Source: Acanthaster planci
Taxonomy: Eukaryota > Echinodermata > Asteroidea > Valvatida > Acanthasteridae
Direction: 5' to 3'
Length of the DNA: 64,000 nucleotides
Assembly: GCF_001949145.1 (NCBI RefSeq)
Contig: NW_019091517.1
Span: 403,457-467,456 of the forward strand
Shown: in pieces, positions 12,101 to 27,100 of the stretch
Numbering within the stretch: the first letter of the stretch is position 1
Layout of the letters: every line of letters starts with the position of its first letter
Made by a program: the position numbers and the translations under genes
The notes under the pieces: model-generated
Seen by the model: the letters and a program-made list of their open reading frames with translations, nothing else
Told to the model about the DNA's origin: nothing
The model's database searches: none

Positions 12101-15100
12101 AAACAAAGGTCAGATGTAACAGGGACAAAAAAAGTTACATTTTTGGAACCTAAATTTATAGAATGACCCATATGCTATTTTGTTCGTATACAGATCTCGA
12201 AGCAGTGACCCGTACTGCTTGATCAAGATTGACAATGAGGTGGTTGCAAGGTAGGGTGTTATGATTTATCAGATTTAGCAGTAGAGATTGTCTACTTGTC
12301 CAGCACAAAACAGGATTTTACATTGCACCCTGTTTTGAAGCCAATTCGTTTTGGGGATATGCTTCAGTTATTTTTTGAATGCAAAATGCCAACTACTGCT
12401 AACATTTTTTTTTGGGGGGGGGGAGTCGGGACTGCGTTCACCTACATGTAGGATTGAAATACTTGTTAGTTCCTTCTCAGCCAAAGTTAAAAACTGCCTG
12501 TCCTCCTCCCTGGAACAATTTTGAAACTGATACCCTAGCATCCTTGGTACTATTTGAGGTCATACATGTATTTCTACCGCACCCCATATGTTTGACGTAT
12601 ATATATATAAGACTTGTTCATTACTTTTTAACGTGAAGTAAAAAGTCAAGCTTTTATAGAAAAAATTTCCCTAGTCATTTTCTTGTAATGCATACAATTT
12701 CTTTTCTTAACAGACTTCTCTTCCAAATACCAAAACTTACCTTTTGTTTGGATATCAATTTGGCGAATTTGGTGACTTTTTGGAGAGTAAAATGCCTAAA
12801 ACGTGTGGATTTTATTTCAACCATCATGATCAGCCGTTTTGTACACAGCCATACATGTGCTTGTACTGTGCTAAAAGTAGAGTAAGGGAGATTAAAAATT
12901 GCTGCCTCCATTTTTCTAACTTTACTCATTATTGGTCCAAAGTTTTTATTCAATTATTTTCATATATAGACTGTAGAATTGACACATTTAGGAGTAGAAA
13001 CTTTTCTTTATTTTATCTGTCCCAACTGAAAGCTTTAGATTGAGTTTCAGTGAGCAAGTATTTTTGTAAGTCATTATTTTCTGAAGTTTTGAGACAGACC
13101 GTCTGCTCACATTGTAGACAGTGCTCATGAATATTAATGACCCGACGTCATTGCACTTCGTACAATGGAAATAGGGCGTGCTTACATTCATTCACGATTT
13201 CTTTGACCCATGTTTTTGAGGAATTTAGGAGATTTTACAGTATGTTCTTTGTTCTGACGGAAAGAGTAAGAGTTGAGAGTTCATTTAATGCTTTAATTGA
13301 TGAGTACACGTACATCTACATGTATACATGATAATTTAGTGTTTTTTGGAATGAATGAAAATTCTTCTGTGAATAGTGATTCCATTCAGTGGAATCTTAT
13401 GGGCGTATGTTTACTACATGTGTGTGCACGATCAGCTACACATATGGCGCACTATTTAAGGGTATAAAAGGGCCAGATTTTCTGTGAGTTGGGGCTGTTT
13501 GGTTGTTTGGGTTACAGTTGGGTTGACTCGTACTGTTGATCACTGATTAACAGAGGCACTGAGGAGGAGCTGAGGAGCAGGCAGAAGAGCTGTTTATTTA
13601 GGAATAACTATCATTGAGTCAGGACCCAGATCTTGCAGGGCAGAAATTAGTTGAGAAATATTAGGACACTAGGAACTGAAAATTTGATTGAAGAGCAGTG
13701 CAGTTGAGGAACAGAGGAGGTTGAGGAGCTCGTAGATTTTGGCCTATTACAAGCACACTTGAAAGTTCTTTTGGAATTTCTGAGAGAGGAACCAGATGAA
13801 AATAATCGTAATCTTATGAATTATCTCCAGTGTAATTGGTGGTCAGGATATGCAAGAAACTACTGGCAGACCCGTCAGAGGCCTTGGATAAAGTCGTGTG
13901 GCGGTTATAAGAGGCACAGGAGTTGCCTAGAGATATTTATTTAAGGTTTAAGAGAGGCACAGGAGTTGCCTAGTGTGATATTTATTTAAGATATGTAAGA
14001 GGCACTGGAGTTGCCTTGTGATATTTATCTGAAATTTATGAGAGGCATAGTAGTTGCCAAGTGGTGTTTAACTAAGGTTTGAGAGGCCTACATGTACATA
14101 TACAGGATGTACATATGTAGGTAGTGCCTACAGCTACTGTATTATGGATTTACACAAGTTTTATTCCTGAGGAGCTCATAAATTGGTAGGGACGGGTGTT
14201 GCTCTACTGTTGCCTAGACCCTACATTCATATAATTCTTAAGATGGTAGCGTATATTTTGCTTCTAGATCCCATTGCAGTGTAGTTATAAGAGCTTACTC
14301 TATTAGCTGGTTTCGTGGACACTTATTGGTTGCACAGTACACAAATTAATTTGTATAAATTACTCTCAGTTCATCCTTGCCCTTGTTTTCTCAATGTTGC
14401 CAGACTTGAATTAAATTATTATTGTTGTATTAAATTATTATTAAAGTATTATTTGTCCTGAAGCTTGTCTGCATAGTAAATTCCTTCAGTGGATTTGTCT
14501 GTCCTCCTTAGGAAAATCTTAAACTCTTGCTCGGCTTACATGTGTCTCTTCACTTGGTTTATACCGATATATATTTTGACAGTGAACCTTTGTCTTAGAT
14601 CTTGAAATACTAAACTGGTGAGGCAGAACTCTGGAGGTTTAGGGTCTATAAATATTCTGCCTGGTGGCAATGCTATGGTTGGAGGTGTCGGTAATGAGTC
14701 AGCTCGAATAAAGTGATTCCCCTCCCACTTTTCTTTGTTTGAGTCCTGACACGCACCCGAGACGACATCCCCCTTCACTTTTTCCACCACACTTTTGTAA
14801 ATTTTGAACAATCAAAACTGCCTGTACAAATTTGTTTTTTCCCATCCTCAAATTACTTACCATAAGACCATGTTTTCAAATTTTGGATATAAAAACTTAG
14901 TTAACATCAGCCAAATTAAAATCTGATAACTGGTATCAAAATTTAATTTGGTTGCTAGTGTAGGAAGTAATTTAGTTTTGCAAGAATATGTTGACTGACG
15001 AAAAGGCGCAATGCTGTCACAGGTGGTATTTCATTAGCACGGACACCAATACTCATAAAACACCTGTTTCACCTGCACTTACACAGCTAATTTATTTGGT

Positions 15101-18100
15101 GCAAAGACACTTTACACCTGAGTTTAAGACAAAGGTATGTTTCAGTTTAGAGCTTCACCCAAACCATATGCCAGGGATACTTTTGTCCCCCCCTTTGACA
15201 TCATTCTCTTGGGATAAATGTCCATAAAAATGAAAGCATTCAGCATTTTGCTTATGTACATGCCAGCTAATGACTTGATGTGTGTGGCTTTTTTAGCCAG
15301 AGTCCATGTTGACAACACCAGTGATAGTTGACTTCCGTTTATACTGTCAATATTTGGGATGGTGTACTGTCAGAAGGAATGAAACTGCAAGTTTTGGGAC
15401 TGTTCCAAAGTGAATTTTTTTAAAAGTGGGATTACATTACTGCTCAACTGGACAGGAAATAAGGCATAAATTTATTCCCACGTGAGTGGGTTAGATTAAA
15501 ATTTTCCATTCATTGTACCACTTAAACAAAATTACATTTCCAACACTAAATGTCATCAAGATAATCAGCAGCCGGAAACTGGCCTTTGTTTACATTGACA
15601 AATTAATTCAAATAAATTACACGTACCAACATATAATACATTTCAATTTGTGCCTACCTTTTCAAAGAACCTTGAGAGTGCCTCTTGAAACCTGTGCACA
15701 CTTTATTTGTCATACATGTAGATTTTGTCACACCATGTACATGTCCAAATCATGTGAAACTTGGATTAGACAATGTCATTTATTTGGGCAGATAGAGTGG
15801 ACAAAGGCTACTTTCCTTACTGATTACATATTGTCCAACTGGGTGATTTTTTTCCCCAGTGTTTGTGTACCTCCTTGTTGTGGTACTGGCATTCAGTTAT
15901 GTGTACACTGAATGATGCACATCTGCTGTAAAGTGTAATAGAAACTCTGGCTGTACAGAAAGATCAATCAGGGAATTGTTCACTTGACAGTTTTCCCTGT
16001 ACTGTGATGCCCTCATTTACTTATATATTAAAGTTGAATTTATCAGCCTTTCTGTCACAATTTTTATTCATTGCTTGCCAATACTGACTATGTTGCCTAC
16101 ATTGTGTACTGATGCTTTTGGCACACATGAATTTACATTAGCCCTGTTTAGACAATGAAAACCGTCAATATTGATGGGCTCCAGTATTTTTAAAGGGTGC
16201 ATGTACTGTAACTAGTTTGTGTTCTTGTCAGGTTTACGCAGAGTCTACTTACAGTGGGAGGTCAAGTGTATGGGCTTAGAAGAGATCAGTTGCAAAAATG
16301 GTTGGCTACAGGCTAACATTATGAGGGTATATAGTTACATGTACAGTACTTTAATTTGTAAACATGTGCATGAATCTAATTAAACTTTCATGTACATGTA
16401 TACAGAGGATGTGGGATAAAGGCAGATCCAGAGCTTACATGGACATTAATTTCTTTTTTCTTTCTTTTTTTTGGGGGGGGCAGGGGGTAAATATGGTTAG
16501 AGTGGGGTGATTTGGTTTCAGGGAATGATCTTTAATATGGCCTGTCTGAGTTTGCGGCTAATTTTGGGGCATTTTGTGCCTTTTTAGGAGGAAAGAAAAT
16601 TCAAACATGAAGTACATGTACATTGTAAAAAAAATGTCCAGGTTCACTCTTTGTATAATTTTTTTAAATGCCATTGGGGATTGACGCATTTATCCCCCAG
16701 CCCGAGATCTGAGAGTGATCTGTGAAGACCTCCATTACACTTATAAGTATTTCATCTTAAACCATAGGGACAGCATATTTGAATCAAGAACAAACTAACA
16801 TGTACATGTACAATAAACAAAGAATACAGCATGTCATGTTCCTAGAACTTTGTTTGTTGAATTTCAGTGTCTCAGTACATGTATGCATGTATCATGTAAG
16901 TTGTTCTCTGATTCATTTTGTACTGATGTTTTTATGAGCTTTTTAATGTCAAAAGTCAAACCTGATGAATATCATTAATGAAAGTGGACAAAAAATCATT
17001 AGGTTGTTGCGTATGAATTTAGTGTGAGCTGCATTTAGTTTCTTGTAAACTTAGTAATTCAGTTCTCAACTTGCATTACCCTCATTAAAATTATCCATAA
17101 AGTAGAATTTCAAGTTTTCCTTTAAAATCCGTATAAATTATTCAGAACCACCAGCAACAGCCCAAAAATGTGAATTGTGCCATGCTATCAGATATATGTA
17201 TAACGCATTTCAAATTGGCAGAAAATTTATTTATCGACTATTTATAAATTTATTATTAAATTTGATTTATTTATCATGCATGTACATGTACATTGTACGG
17301 TACACATACCGTACATGTACATCACGTGCTGCTTTGTGCTTAAGAAAAAATCAAAGATCGTGTAGCGCCGCGAAGCGGTGCAAGATGGTGAACTTCACCA
17401 CGAATACACGTAAAACATTGTAATCGCATGGGCGCCATTTGAGCAAGTGATGCACGTGCACCGTGTACATTAATGCACAGGCGCAGTTGCCGCGGCAGGC
17501 ACGTGCACCTGGTGAGCTTGCGCCCAAGCATTATCGTAAACTGCGCAGGCATATCGCTTGCTCAAATGGCGCCCATGGTAATTACATTTTTTGGGCAGAG
17601 TTATCCATCTTGCACTTTTGGCACTATACGATCTTTGGTAAAAATGGGGTTACTTTTATTGCTCACAAAGTAGAGAATTATTCATGTAGATGAACCCGTA
17701 CAGGGTTCCCAGCCATCCTGGAAATCAGAGAAAACCTGGAAAGTGAGTTTCACTTCTTCCAGTTAGGGAATTTGTTGAAAAGTGCCTAAAATCAGGGATT
17801 TTGATGGGCCAAGAGAGAAAGTGGTCATATGTTTATTAGCTATGTGTTTATGTATGCTGTTTTTTTTCAGTGTAGAAATCTGTCTTTATACGTACGTGTA
17901 TCTTTGTGACTCGGAAATAAATGCAAGTATCCTAGAATTTTTAAATCCATCAGGGTAAGCTTAGGGAAAAATCAGGAAATTTTGTTTTCATGAAACGCTC
18001 GGAAACCTGATTTGAAAAGGTCCTGTGATTTTTTTACTGTATACTTGTCAAAACCACTGTACCCCGCTTACAAGTGACAGAATTAGGCTGGACCAATATT

Positions 18101-21100
18101 TGAACTGTGCACCTGGTGCCAGCATAAAAGTACTGTGATCGTTGCACCTTCTTATGAAAATTCCTTGAACCTGTTTTGCTCTACACACACTTGAACAAGA
18201 GGTCCTGAAGCGTCCTCTGTCTGTCATACACACAGCCTATGATGCCATATCTGTAGCCTGTTGTGTGCCATCTTTCCACAATGCTGACTTGCTTGCACTG
18301 TAATAAGTTAGGTGTACATGCACGTACAAACATTTTTAATTTCAAATTTGGAACCTGCAGATACTTACATTTACATTAGGCCAGAAATGCCTCTTGTGGT
18401 TCAACAAGTCCTGGTGGGATGTGCAATCGCACCAGTATGCTATCACACAAAAAGGTATCTGCACAAGTGCAAGTGAATGCGTGATTGAGTCCCTGTGCAT
18501 TGCAAACAGCCTTCTACATATTATACCATATTTAAGGGTTTGAGAAATTAATGAAAGCAATAAAGTACATGTACGGTGCCCTCCTGTGTATAGAAGTAAC
18601 CTGGCAGCCCACCAACATTTGCTTGTCTCCTGCCAAGTTGAAAAAAAAAGCCACCAAGTATTTACATGTAAATCTGGTTGGCAGGTTGACATTGTAGGTG
18701 CTATATTTATTTATATTCTGGAATATTTCATCTGACCAAACAATACCGGGGGTATCTTGTCTGAAAACTGTCTATGAATAAGTGAAACTGCTCTCAGTTT
18801 TTGTGAAAAAAGAAATTAACCAAAAACAAACCCCAACCAAAAACTTAAAACCCCAAAGCCTGCAACCAATCACCCCCCCAAAGGGTGCAAGGTCCTCAAT
18901 GCCAAGGTTTTGCCCTACCCTCCCCCATTCACTATTTTATTAGTTCCCTCCAGTTTAAAATTTAGAACTTAGAAAACACTGCAAATATTGCCATAATTTG
19001 TAATTCTCACTGAATAGCAGCTGAGTGATGCACACTGCATACTTTTAATATCATACAGTCTCACTTTACACAGCATGCCTGTTGACAGCAAGTGCTGTTA
19101 GTTTGTTCCAGTGCAGCTCCAGTATTTGGTGGGAAATTAACAAGAAATCACCCCCATTCTTTGAGTTTCAGACCTTGTCCTTCATAGCATCAAATTAGGC
19201 CTCTGGTTACAAAAGGCCACAAGGTCTCAGATGTGTACAAATTGCAAGCACTCACATGGGCCACACATTTCACACACCTGGAAAAATCCAGCCTTGTTTT
19301 TTCTCACACCTTTGATTTTTGAATCAGGAGGACTCCAAGTATGAAACCTTAAAACTTAGTGCTGACCTGGATTTGCCAACTGGAGCTTGCTTGCCAGGAT
19401 GTACAGTGTATGCTAAACACACATCAGGACTCCTTACTGCTACATTTTGATCATTCTGAGCCAGCACTGTTGAACTGAATACTGATTGTCAGCTATAATA
19501 ATTTTTCAAAGCAAAGCAATCCTTTCCAGACCTCTCAGTGTGAAGTGAGCCGAAACATCAGCACAGTCTGCCCTGGAATGGAAATGGGGTCTTTAAAATA
19601 AACTTTTTACAGCAACAAAATGTCAATTCAGCCAGGATGTTTACACCCTGTAGTACATGTACATTTTGATAACTCTGGGGCCATAACTCCATTTGGTCCA
19701 CTCAGGTCTTAAAAATGTCAAGGATGGAGCTCTGCATGTAGCTCAACAAAGCATACTGCTTCTGTTGCCCATCTTTCAAGGGAGAGCATTAGAGGCTTTT
19801 TATGCTAAATTTGCACAAAGCCCTTTGAGACAGTCAGTTTACAGGAACAAGCTGTGCAAGTCAATCCGAGCGTTTTGCATACCTATTCAAGGTGAATATC
19901 CACAATTTAATATTGGAACCTTGCTGATGTCTACATTCTATGAAAGTTAAATCTGTATTAAAGTGTAAACATTTAAAAAACGAAGCAATGGAAAACTAAA
20001 ATGTCCTTACTTCTGACCTGAAATTAATTTTGGGGATGGAATCATTTGTTTAAATGTTTGGATGAATTTTTTTCTGCCAGTGGACTCGCAAATATGTTTC
20101 AGTCACGTATACATCCATAGCTTGTTATGGCAAATTTGGTCAGCAAATGTCTACATTTGGCTTGATTTTCAGGTGGAGTTATTCTTATCCTTGGGGGTTT
20201 ATTTTTTCAGATCATTCTTTACTTGACAGGCTGAACACAATGGATTACTCTGATATTGTAAAAACACAAATTCAAGAAAACTTACAAAAATTGAAGAAAT
20301 GCCAGTTGTTTCATTTGAAAAGTGAAAAATGGATTACATTTATAACTAAAATCATAAGTAAATTAAAAAAGCTGGTTGAAAAGACCTGTAACAATTCAGA
20401 CACAGCATACAATGTAAACACTTCAACCATACTAAAGGTTCATTTATGTAATGTGAGCTACATATACATGTACATTTTACAGTTTAAATTACCAACAGTT
20501 TGTAAGAGTTATAATGAAGTACTGTACATACATGTACATGTATGTACATGTACATGTATAAATTTCTTTGTCAACTTCAGATAACATGTTTCGTAAGATC
20601 TAAGGCACATGTATACATGTACATGTACTGGTACTGGTAGATGTATGTATTATGGCTCAGTTTAGAAACTGTCATTAGAAAAGTCATTGACTGAAATTAT
20701 CGTACATTTCAGTGCAAATTCTGGACAGGCTTGCCCCTAAGGTCTACATGTACATGTATCAGATAAAGACTGGATTCTCGATTTGTCCTGAGCTTTATCA
20801 TGACTTATGTTGTTGTTATTTGGGAAACTTTTTTTTAATGACATCAATTTGATCAGTTTAATGGCATATGATGTTCTTGCGTCATGACTGGGGCTACATT
20901 TAGATGTATTTTAACCCTAACACTCCCAAATCCTCCAATTTCACTTGTCCAATATAACATGTGCAGTGTATCTAAGACACTTTTGAGCCCAGGCTACTGC
21001 TAAGGCCCACAGAATGTGTATGCTACAGGATTTACATTTCTGTGTGTACGTGATCTGTAAGCACTGAGTGGTTTTCCTAAACACATAATTCTGTGGCTAA

Positions 21101-24100
21101 ATGTTACATCGAACATTTGAACAGAAATGTTGCATAAATCATGAAATCACAGAAACCTTTCTTATATGAACAGTGTACATGTAGTTGTGCTTGTATGGCC
21201 ACATTTTTGCTAGCTTAGCGTGCTTAGTGTAAAATACATGTACATACATGTACATGTATGCTTACTCCTTAAAGTGCAAAATTTTCTGCTGAAGTACCGT
21301 AACATCCAATTCCTCAAGTTTTTGAACAAAGCAGAGCCATTAAATGAGTTTTCTCTCCTATTTTTGATCCACTAGCAAGCATCACAGATTTTTTTGTCAA
21401 GTAATACAGTAAATTCCTCAGTGTTGATCATTCCTGGCCATTAGAGTTTCTATGATTAGCACAGCTCATGCCGGCCTTTTGGCTGAAGTACCATCAGCTA
21501 AAATGTGATTTACTTGTACAAATGCCAGCAAATTCCTCCGTGGCCAAGTCACGTTCACTTTGACACTTCCAAATCAGGGTGATTGCAACTTGACGCACTC
21601 GGCATTAAACAAATAACTAAATCATTCAGAAATGTTAGATGGCGATCAGGTGAGAGTGTACCAGTATATAGAAATGAAAGGAAGAAGTTTGGTCTTGCAA
21701 TATCCCAGCTAATTGTTTGAACAAGCTGGAACATTTGACCTTATGTTTTATTTGAGAGTCTGTGGAATGGGGGACCTTTGTACAATTTCAGTGCACTTGT
21801 GTAGATTTAATAAGGTCCACACTCTCCTGCTTTGGTTGGAAGGGATTTTTCCGCTGTACTTTAGATTTTCCTGGCCAATTTAAAAATGTATGAATGAATT
21901 AGAAATAGCAGCATTCATTTTCAAGTGAAATAGAATGAACATTCATATCCGTGTTTCTATTTAACAAATAAATTTTTATTTCAAGGAAGGGTGCCTTCAA
22001 TCATAAGGAGTCGGTGTTCAATTTCCTGATATTGCATTGGTTTTCATTTTTGCGTGAAATTGAATGCACTTCTGCAGTCCTGTATTCATCTTAATTTGAA
22101 CCCAATATTTTTGTAAAATGTCTAGGCAATTTCATGCGAAATGTTATTTAATGTATGCCTGATCAAGAATAAGCATTCATTTGTGTGCTAACAGAAGTGA
22201 CATTCTTAGAAGTGTCTAGTTGATTGGTTAAATGTTTGAATATTGATTGAAATAAACCATTCATGTTGTCATTGCAAACTACCGACTCTTGTAGGAAACC
22301 TATTAGCACCTTCGCTGAGGGAACCTTCTTTCTTGTGCTTCGTTTCAATCAGAAACCTGAATTTTTTTTACAGTTTGAAATTGATAACAAACACACTATA
22401 AATGAGTAACATACCATTTTTGTGGTGTCATGATTTGTGTGGCCTTGTATATTCTAATCAAATTGAACGATTTTAAATTACAGCAAATGAAAATGAGTGC
22501 TCACTTCCAGGTCATGGTACAGAGACAGATTTTCAGCGAATAAGAAAGCACAGTTGTTGTACTTGGGAAGGAATACGTTAATCTGAAATACCAGTCACGT
22601 ATTTGTAACCTCTTTAATGAAATGTAATGCACATTCATTTATTTGAATGCTTGTAATTGAAATGTAATGCACATTCATTTATTTGAATGCTTGTTATTGT
22701 AAAAGAGAAACCAGGTTTTAAGTCGTTTTCAAAATCTACGCTAAATCAAATTTATTTTACAAATTAGATGGCGCATGTTTTTAAATTGGCCAGGAAAACC
22801 TATATTTTTATGGGAACTGGTAGGCTCAATTTCTTTGTTCTGCTGCCCACAGAATGTTGTGCTTGCAGTCACCAAAACTATTCTGTTCTGTACTTTTATT
22901 ACAACGTCTTGAGCACAGACATACATGTATTACAATAATACAACCAGAGTCCCTCTGAACTGTGGAATCAATGTACTGGTACAAGTTAACATGTACTTGC
23001 GCAAACCCAAACGTCCTTGCTAACTTGTGAAATATTCAGACTAAGGAAAGTTTTCTGCCATGAAATTTGGCCGTGGATGACTTGTTAATCAAACCCATCT
23101 AGGAAAAGGTTTTGTGTTCTTTTTTCATGTACCGGTATATGATACACATACATGTCCCCCATATGTGCAGTTATAACTGAAAAATTACAAACATTACAAT
23201 TTGAATTTTTCCCTAAAAGTGGCATAATTTTGCAAAAAAACAAATTTAATTGAGGCAGTTACATACATGTGGCTGCTTCCTGTTTCTCATTTTTGGTACA
23301 GTATGTAATTTGCCATTTTGTCTGAACATGCTGTTGAATAGTTACATGTACAGTACTTGATTGTAGAGTCAGTTGGCTGTTTATATACACTGTACGTGTA
23401 TATGTACAATGTACATTATCTTGGTCTGATGTGTTCAGTGATGCAACAAGCATATACCGGTACATGTACTGTACTGGTAGTGTTTTCAATAAATAAAAAT
23501 AATGGAACATATATACGTATGTTTCTGCTATCTTTATACATGTAGTTCATCACACTGACAAACACAGTATACCGGGTACATGTTACATGTACATGTAGGT
23601 ACATTTATGCTTATTAGCTCCAGCAAGTGTCGAAACTAATCCCAAACATCACCATATGACAATTTTGCTTCAACTTGGTAATGGCAAACAGCATGCTTGG
23701 AAAAACAAGAGACTGATTATAGTCAAATGTAAAGTTAGCACATTTGCAGCATAGGCAATACCAGTACACATACCGGTACACTTGTACATGTGCGTTCATA
23801 TAAAGTTTCTGAACTGAGTAGGCCTACAAAAAGCACTCTACCCAAATTGTGTGGAGACCCAATTTAGTTGCTTATTACCAACAGATTAACTGAATGGTGG
23901 ATACATCTTGAAAAAAGGCTATATGTACTTTTGTGTAATTTATCATATCTACATGTATGGCCATATTCTCCCTTAATGTAAATTTCCTTTGCTGTTGGCA
24001 GCTCATTATAAAATGCACATGGACGTTCACGCTTGATGACCCATGGAATTTAATTAAACTTGAATGAAAGCTGCATTTGACTTCATATTGTGAACAAAAG

Positions 24101-27100
24101 TTGACATCTGTGAGACTGAAAAATAATTGTGTTTTGTACAGTACCTCAGACACAGCATTGTGAATTCCAACTGCTTCTAACTCAGGCACCAGTACAAAAA
24201 CACTGTTATTCATTGATACGTCAAAATATACTCTACAGAGACATACGTAGCTTGTACCATATGGGTAATTCCAGAAATTAGGGGTCCATTTTTTTCGTGT
24301 CCCTGTCTCATCTGACATACATGAATGATCTGAATGATAAGTTCAGAACACATTTTCTAATTTCCAAGAGTGATACATAAATGCAAAGTACCTGCCAGAC
24401 AAATAGTAATTTTTTGAAATCAATTATGGTGATATTTCCATGTCAAATAACAAAAGTCAGATGTAACAGGGACACAAAAATTTCACACTTTTGGACCCAT
24501 AATTTCTGGAATTACCCATATAAAGATACCTGCATGTGCACATGTACATGTATGTACCTACCTTTTTTGTTTAGAGTTGTACAGTTTGTTTTTAGTAGAA
24601 CTGTGAAATCCTTTATTTGGGACTTACTGGTACATGAACAGTGTAAATGTACATGTACGTGTACATGTACTTGTATGTTATATCAATCGTCCATCGGAAT
24701 GTGTTGGTGTCAAAAATTTCAAATACTGGTAGATTTGCACTGGCACTCCTACATTATAAATTAACCAATTAGTGCCGAGTACAACAGCCCATCACTACAG
24801 TGGTGTAGGAAATGAGGTATTTCAAAGTAACTTGTTCTCACATAATTGTAAAAATAGAAAAAGGTTCGAAAAATGCAAACTGTTAATCAAGTATCGTATG
24901 AATCATGATTCTGTTTTGCACTTGTAATGACGGCATTTTGAACAATAAATTGTTCGTAGACAAATTAGATCTGAAAAAAAGGGGGGGGAATGCGTAAAAA
25001 TTCATCAGTCTATCAAGCTGCAGTTGTGACACAGAAAAGCCATTACTCACCCCATCGCGTCAGAGTGTTATGAGCATCAGAGCGGAAATGAAATGTCACT
25101 TTCAATTGCTAATCACGTTGTATAAATGACCTTGTCAATTAGCGTCTAGTTTGTCTAAAAACCGGAGTGATTGAATGGAACATTTGGTGGCCATACAGGG
25201 CACACAAAAGGGAAATCAGTCAGAAGACGTCACTGTACATGCCTCTTGCATGTGTGCTTTCGTACAAGTCTTTAGGTCACAAGGGACACAGTCTTACATC
25301 GCAGCTTTATAGGCAAAAGCAGTTTGCATGTTGGGTTATACTGATGGAAAAAAGACATGCATTAACTTGGCTTTATAATGGGACGAGGATAAGGAATCCT
25401 TTTCCAGATAGTAGTACCTCACCAAAAAGCATGTGTACCCGACCCCCCTGTTTCATCACCTTAAAGCCATATTTGCAAATATGAGAAAAAACCTAGCTCT
25501 GAAAACAAACGCAGCATTCAGTAGCCATGTACCCTAAGCCCAAGGTTTAGGGTAAATTATGACATAGAATCTTGTTGGACTTGGGCCACTTGACATAATT
25601 ATGGTGTTATCAGTTCCCAGGAACGAGTTGAAAAAGTTTTTATTCATTCGCATTCATATGAACATCATATAGTAACATGGTTGCATAGCAAGGAAGCTCA
25701 CAAGGAAATTGTAGAGTGGCAAAATTTTTACCATCTGGCTTCAGCTTTTTAAAGATTTCATCTGTAGCAAAATTTCATGGGTAGCTTGACTTACCCTGTA
25801 GGAGAAGTGGATTTGTTTCCATCATAACCCATATGCGTACCCCTGTAATGTTTTAGCAGTTGATCAGCCTTATGTGTGTACATGATAACTGCTTGTTAGG
25901 TTGTAGGATAACAGGATATAAAGTAGCAGTTGATGCAATTTCTGTCATAGAGATGCTCAGGACGTTTTCATATTGAGTTTTCCCTTTCATGTACACGTAA
26001 TTGTTGCTGTTAGCCCATCAGCTTTTCTTAAAAAGCAAAACAAAACAAAAATACTACCAACACGCTTACTGGTGTGGAATTGGAACCCATGACTTCATGC
26101 TATAACTCAAAATGACTCAGTCACACTGCCACCAAGGTTGTCAGTTGAGTCCAATAAAGTATAGCAGCAGGTACATGTACCACTGTCAGGGATGCCAATA
26201 GTTGTTGGAATGACTCTTTGTAGATAGATAGATTTCCAAAGAGGGATTTGTCCCTGCAACACAAATGCAGTGATGCACACATTGAATTTGATATTTGAAA
26301 TAAAAGTCCCTTTTCATCCTGCAGTTACAATGTACATGTGTACTGTGTACATGTAACAATCTACCTGTAGGTTTGCATGAATATGTATTTGCTGCAGAAT
26401 GGACCTTTTAGGTGAATTCATTGGAAAATGGAAACCTCTGTTTCCTTCTTTCAATTATTTATTGTGAAAACAGGAAATCCATGCATATATTTGATATTAT
26501 GTTTATTTTGTCCTCAAAGGTTTGCAAGTCAAAAACTGTATACTGCACCGGTACATACATGTACATGTATACATACATGCACTGGTATGGACAATTTCAT
26601 GTGTCACTTATTGGCAAACAACTTCTTCTAAACGTTTACAATATGGCCTGCTTTGCTTGTCAATTATCCAGCATACCGGTATGTGCCACATCACTAACGC
26701 ATACATTTGCAAACAACCAAAATCATCTCTCCCTTTAACACTGTTGAGAGTCAAGAAATGAACTTTAACAGTTGGGGTAATATGTTTATAATTATAGAGA
26801 TACATGTATACCAGTAGTTAATGTAATAGGACTTTACACAGTGTAATAGGAACTGAATGGAAGTTGTTAAAATAATCAGGATTTTGATGAAAAGTCCAGC
26901 TTATTTTAGGGCTTCCAGTGGGACATGTAGATAACTGTGTCAACTCATGTTTCTCAGGTTATCTAAAATATCACTGTAATGGAGAAAAGCAATTCCTCTG
27001 TTAAAACATAGGTACCGGTACATGTAACTACAAGTGTAACATTTGAGAAATGTGTCAAAATTATTACTTTTTATTTGTTCCAGTTACATGTATATGAAAC

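Noticed and set aside
17384-17423. Short ATG frame MVNFTTNTRKTL resembling starts of some housekeeping proteins
   Set aside because: It stops after 12 codons and lies within the inverted arm of the foldback element.
18342-18692. 116-codon minus-strand open frame
   Set aside because: Trp/Cys/Leu-rich, no domain, inside an intron with no splice context.
20147-20584. 145-codon open frame in RasGAP intron 2
   Set aside because: Its C-terminal half is made of the ACATGTAC tract (Tyr/His/Val/Cys/Thr runs). No family similarity.
23875-24318. 147-codon minus-strand open frame
   Set aside because: Begins inside MITE copy B and runs into ordinary intron; no homology recognised.
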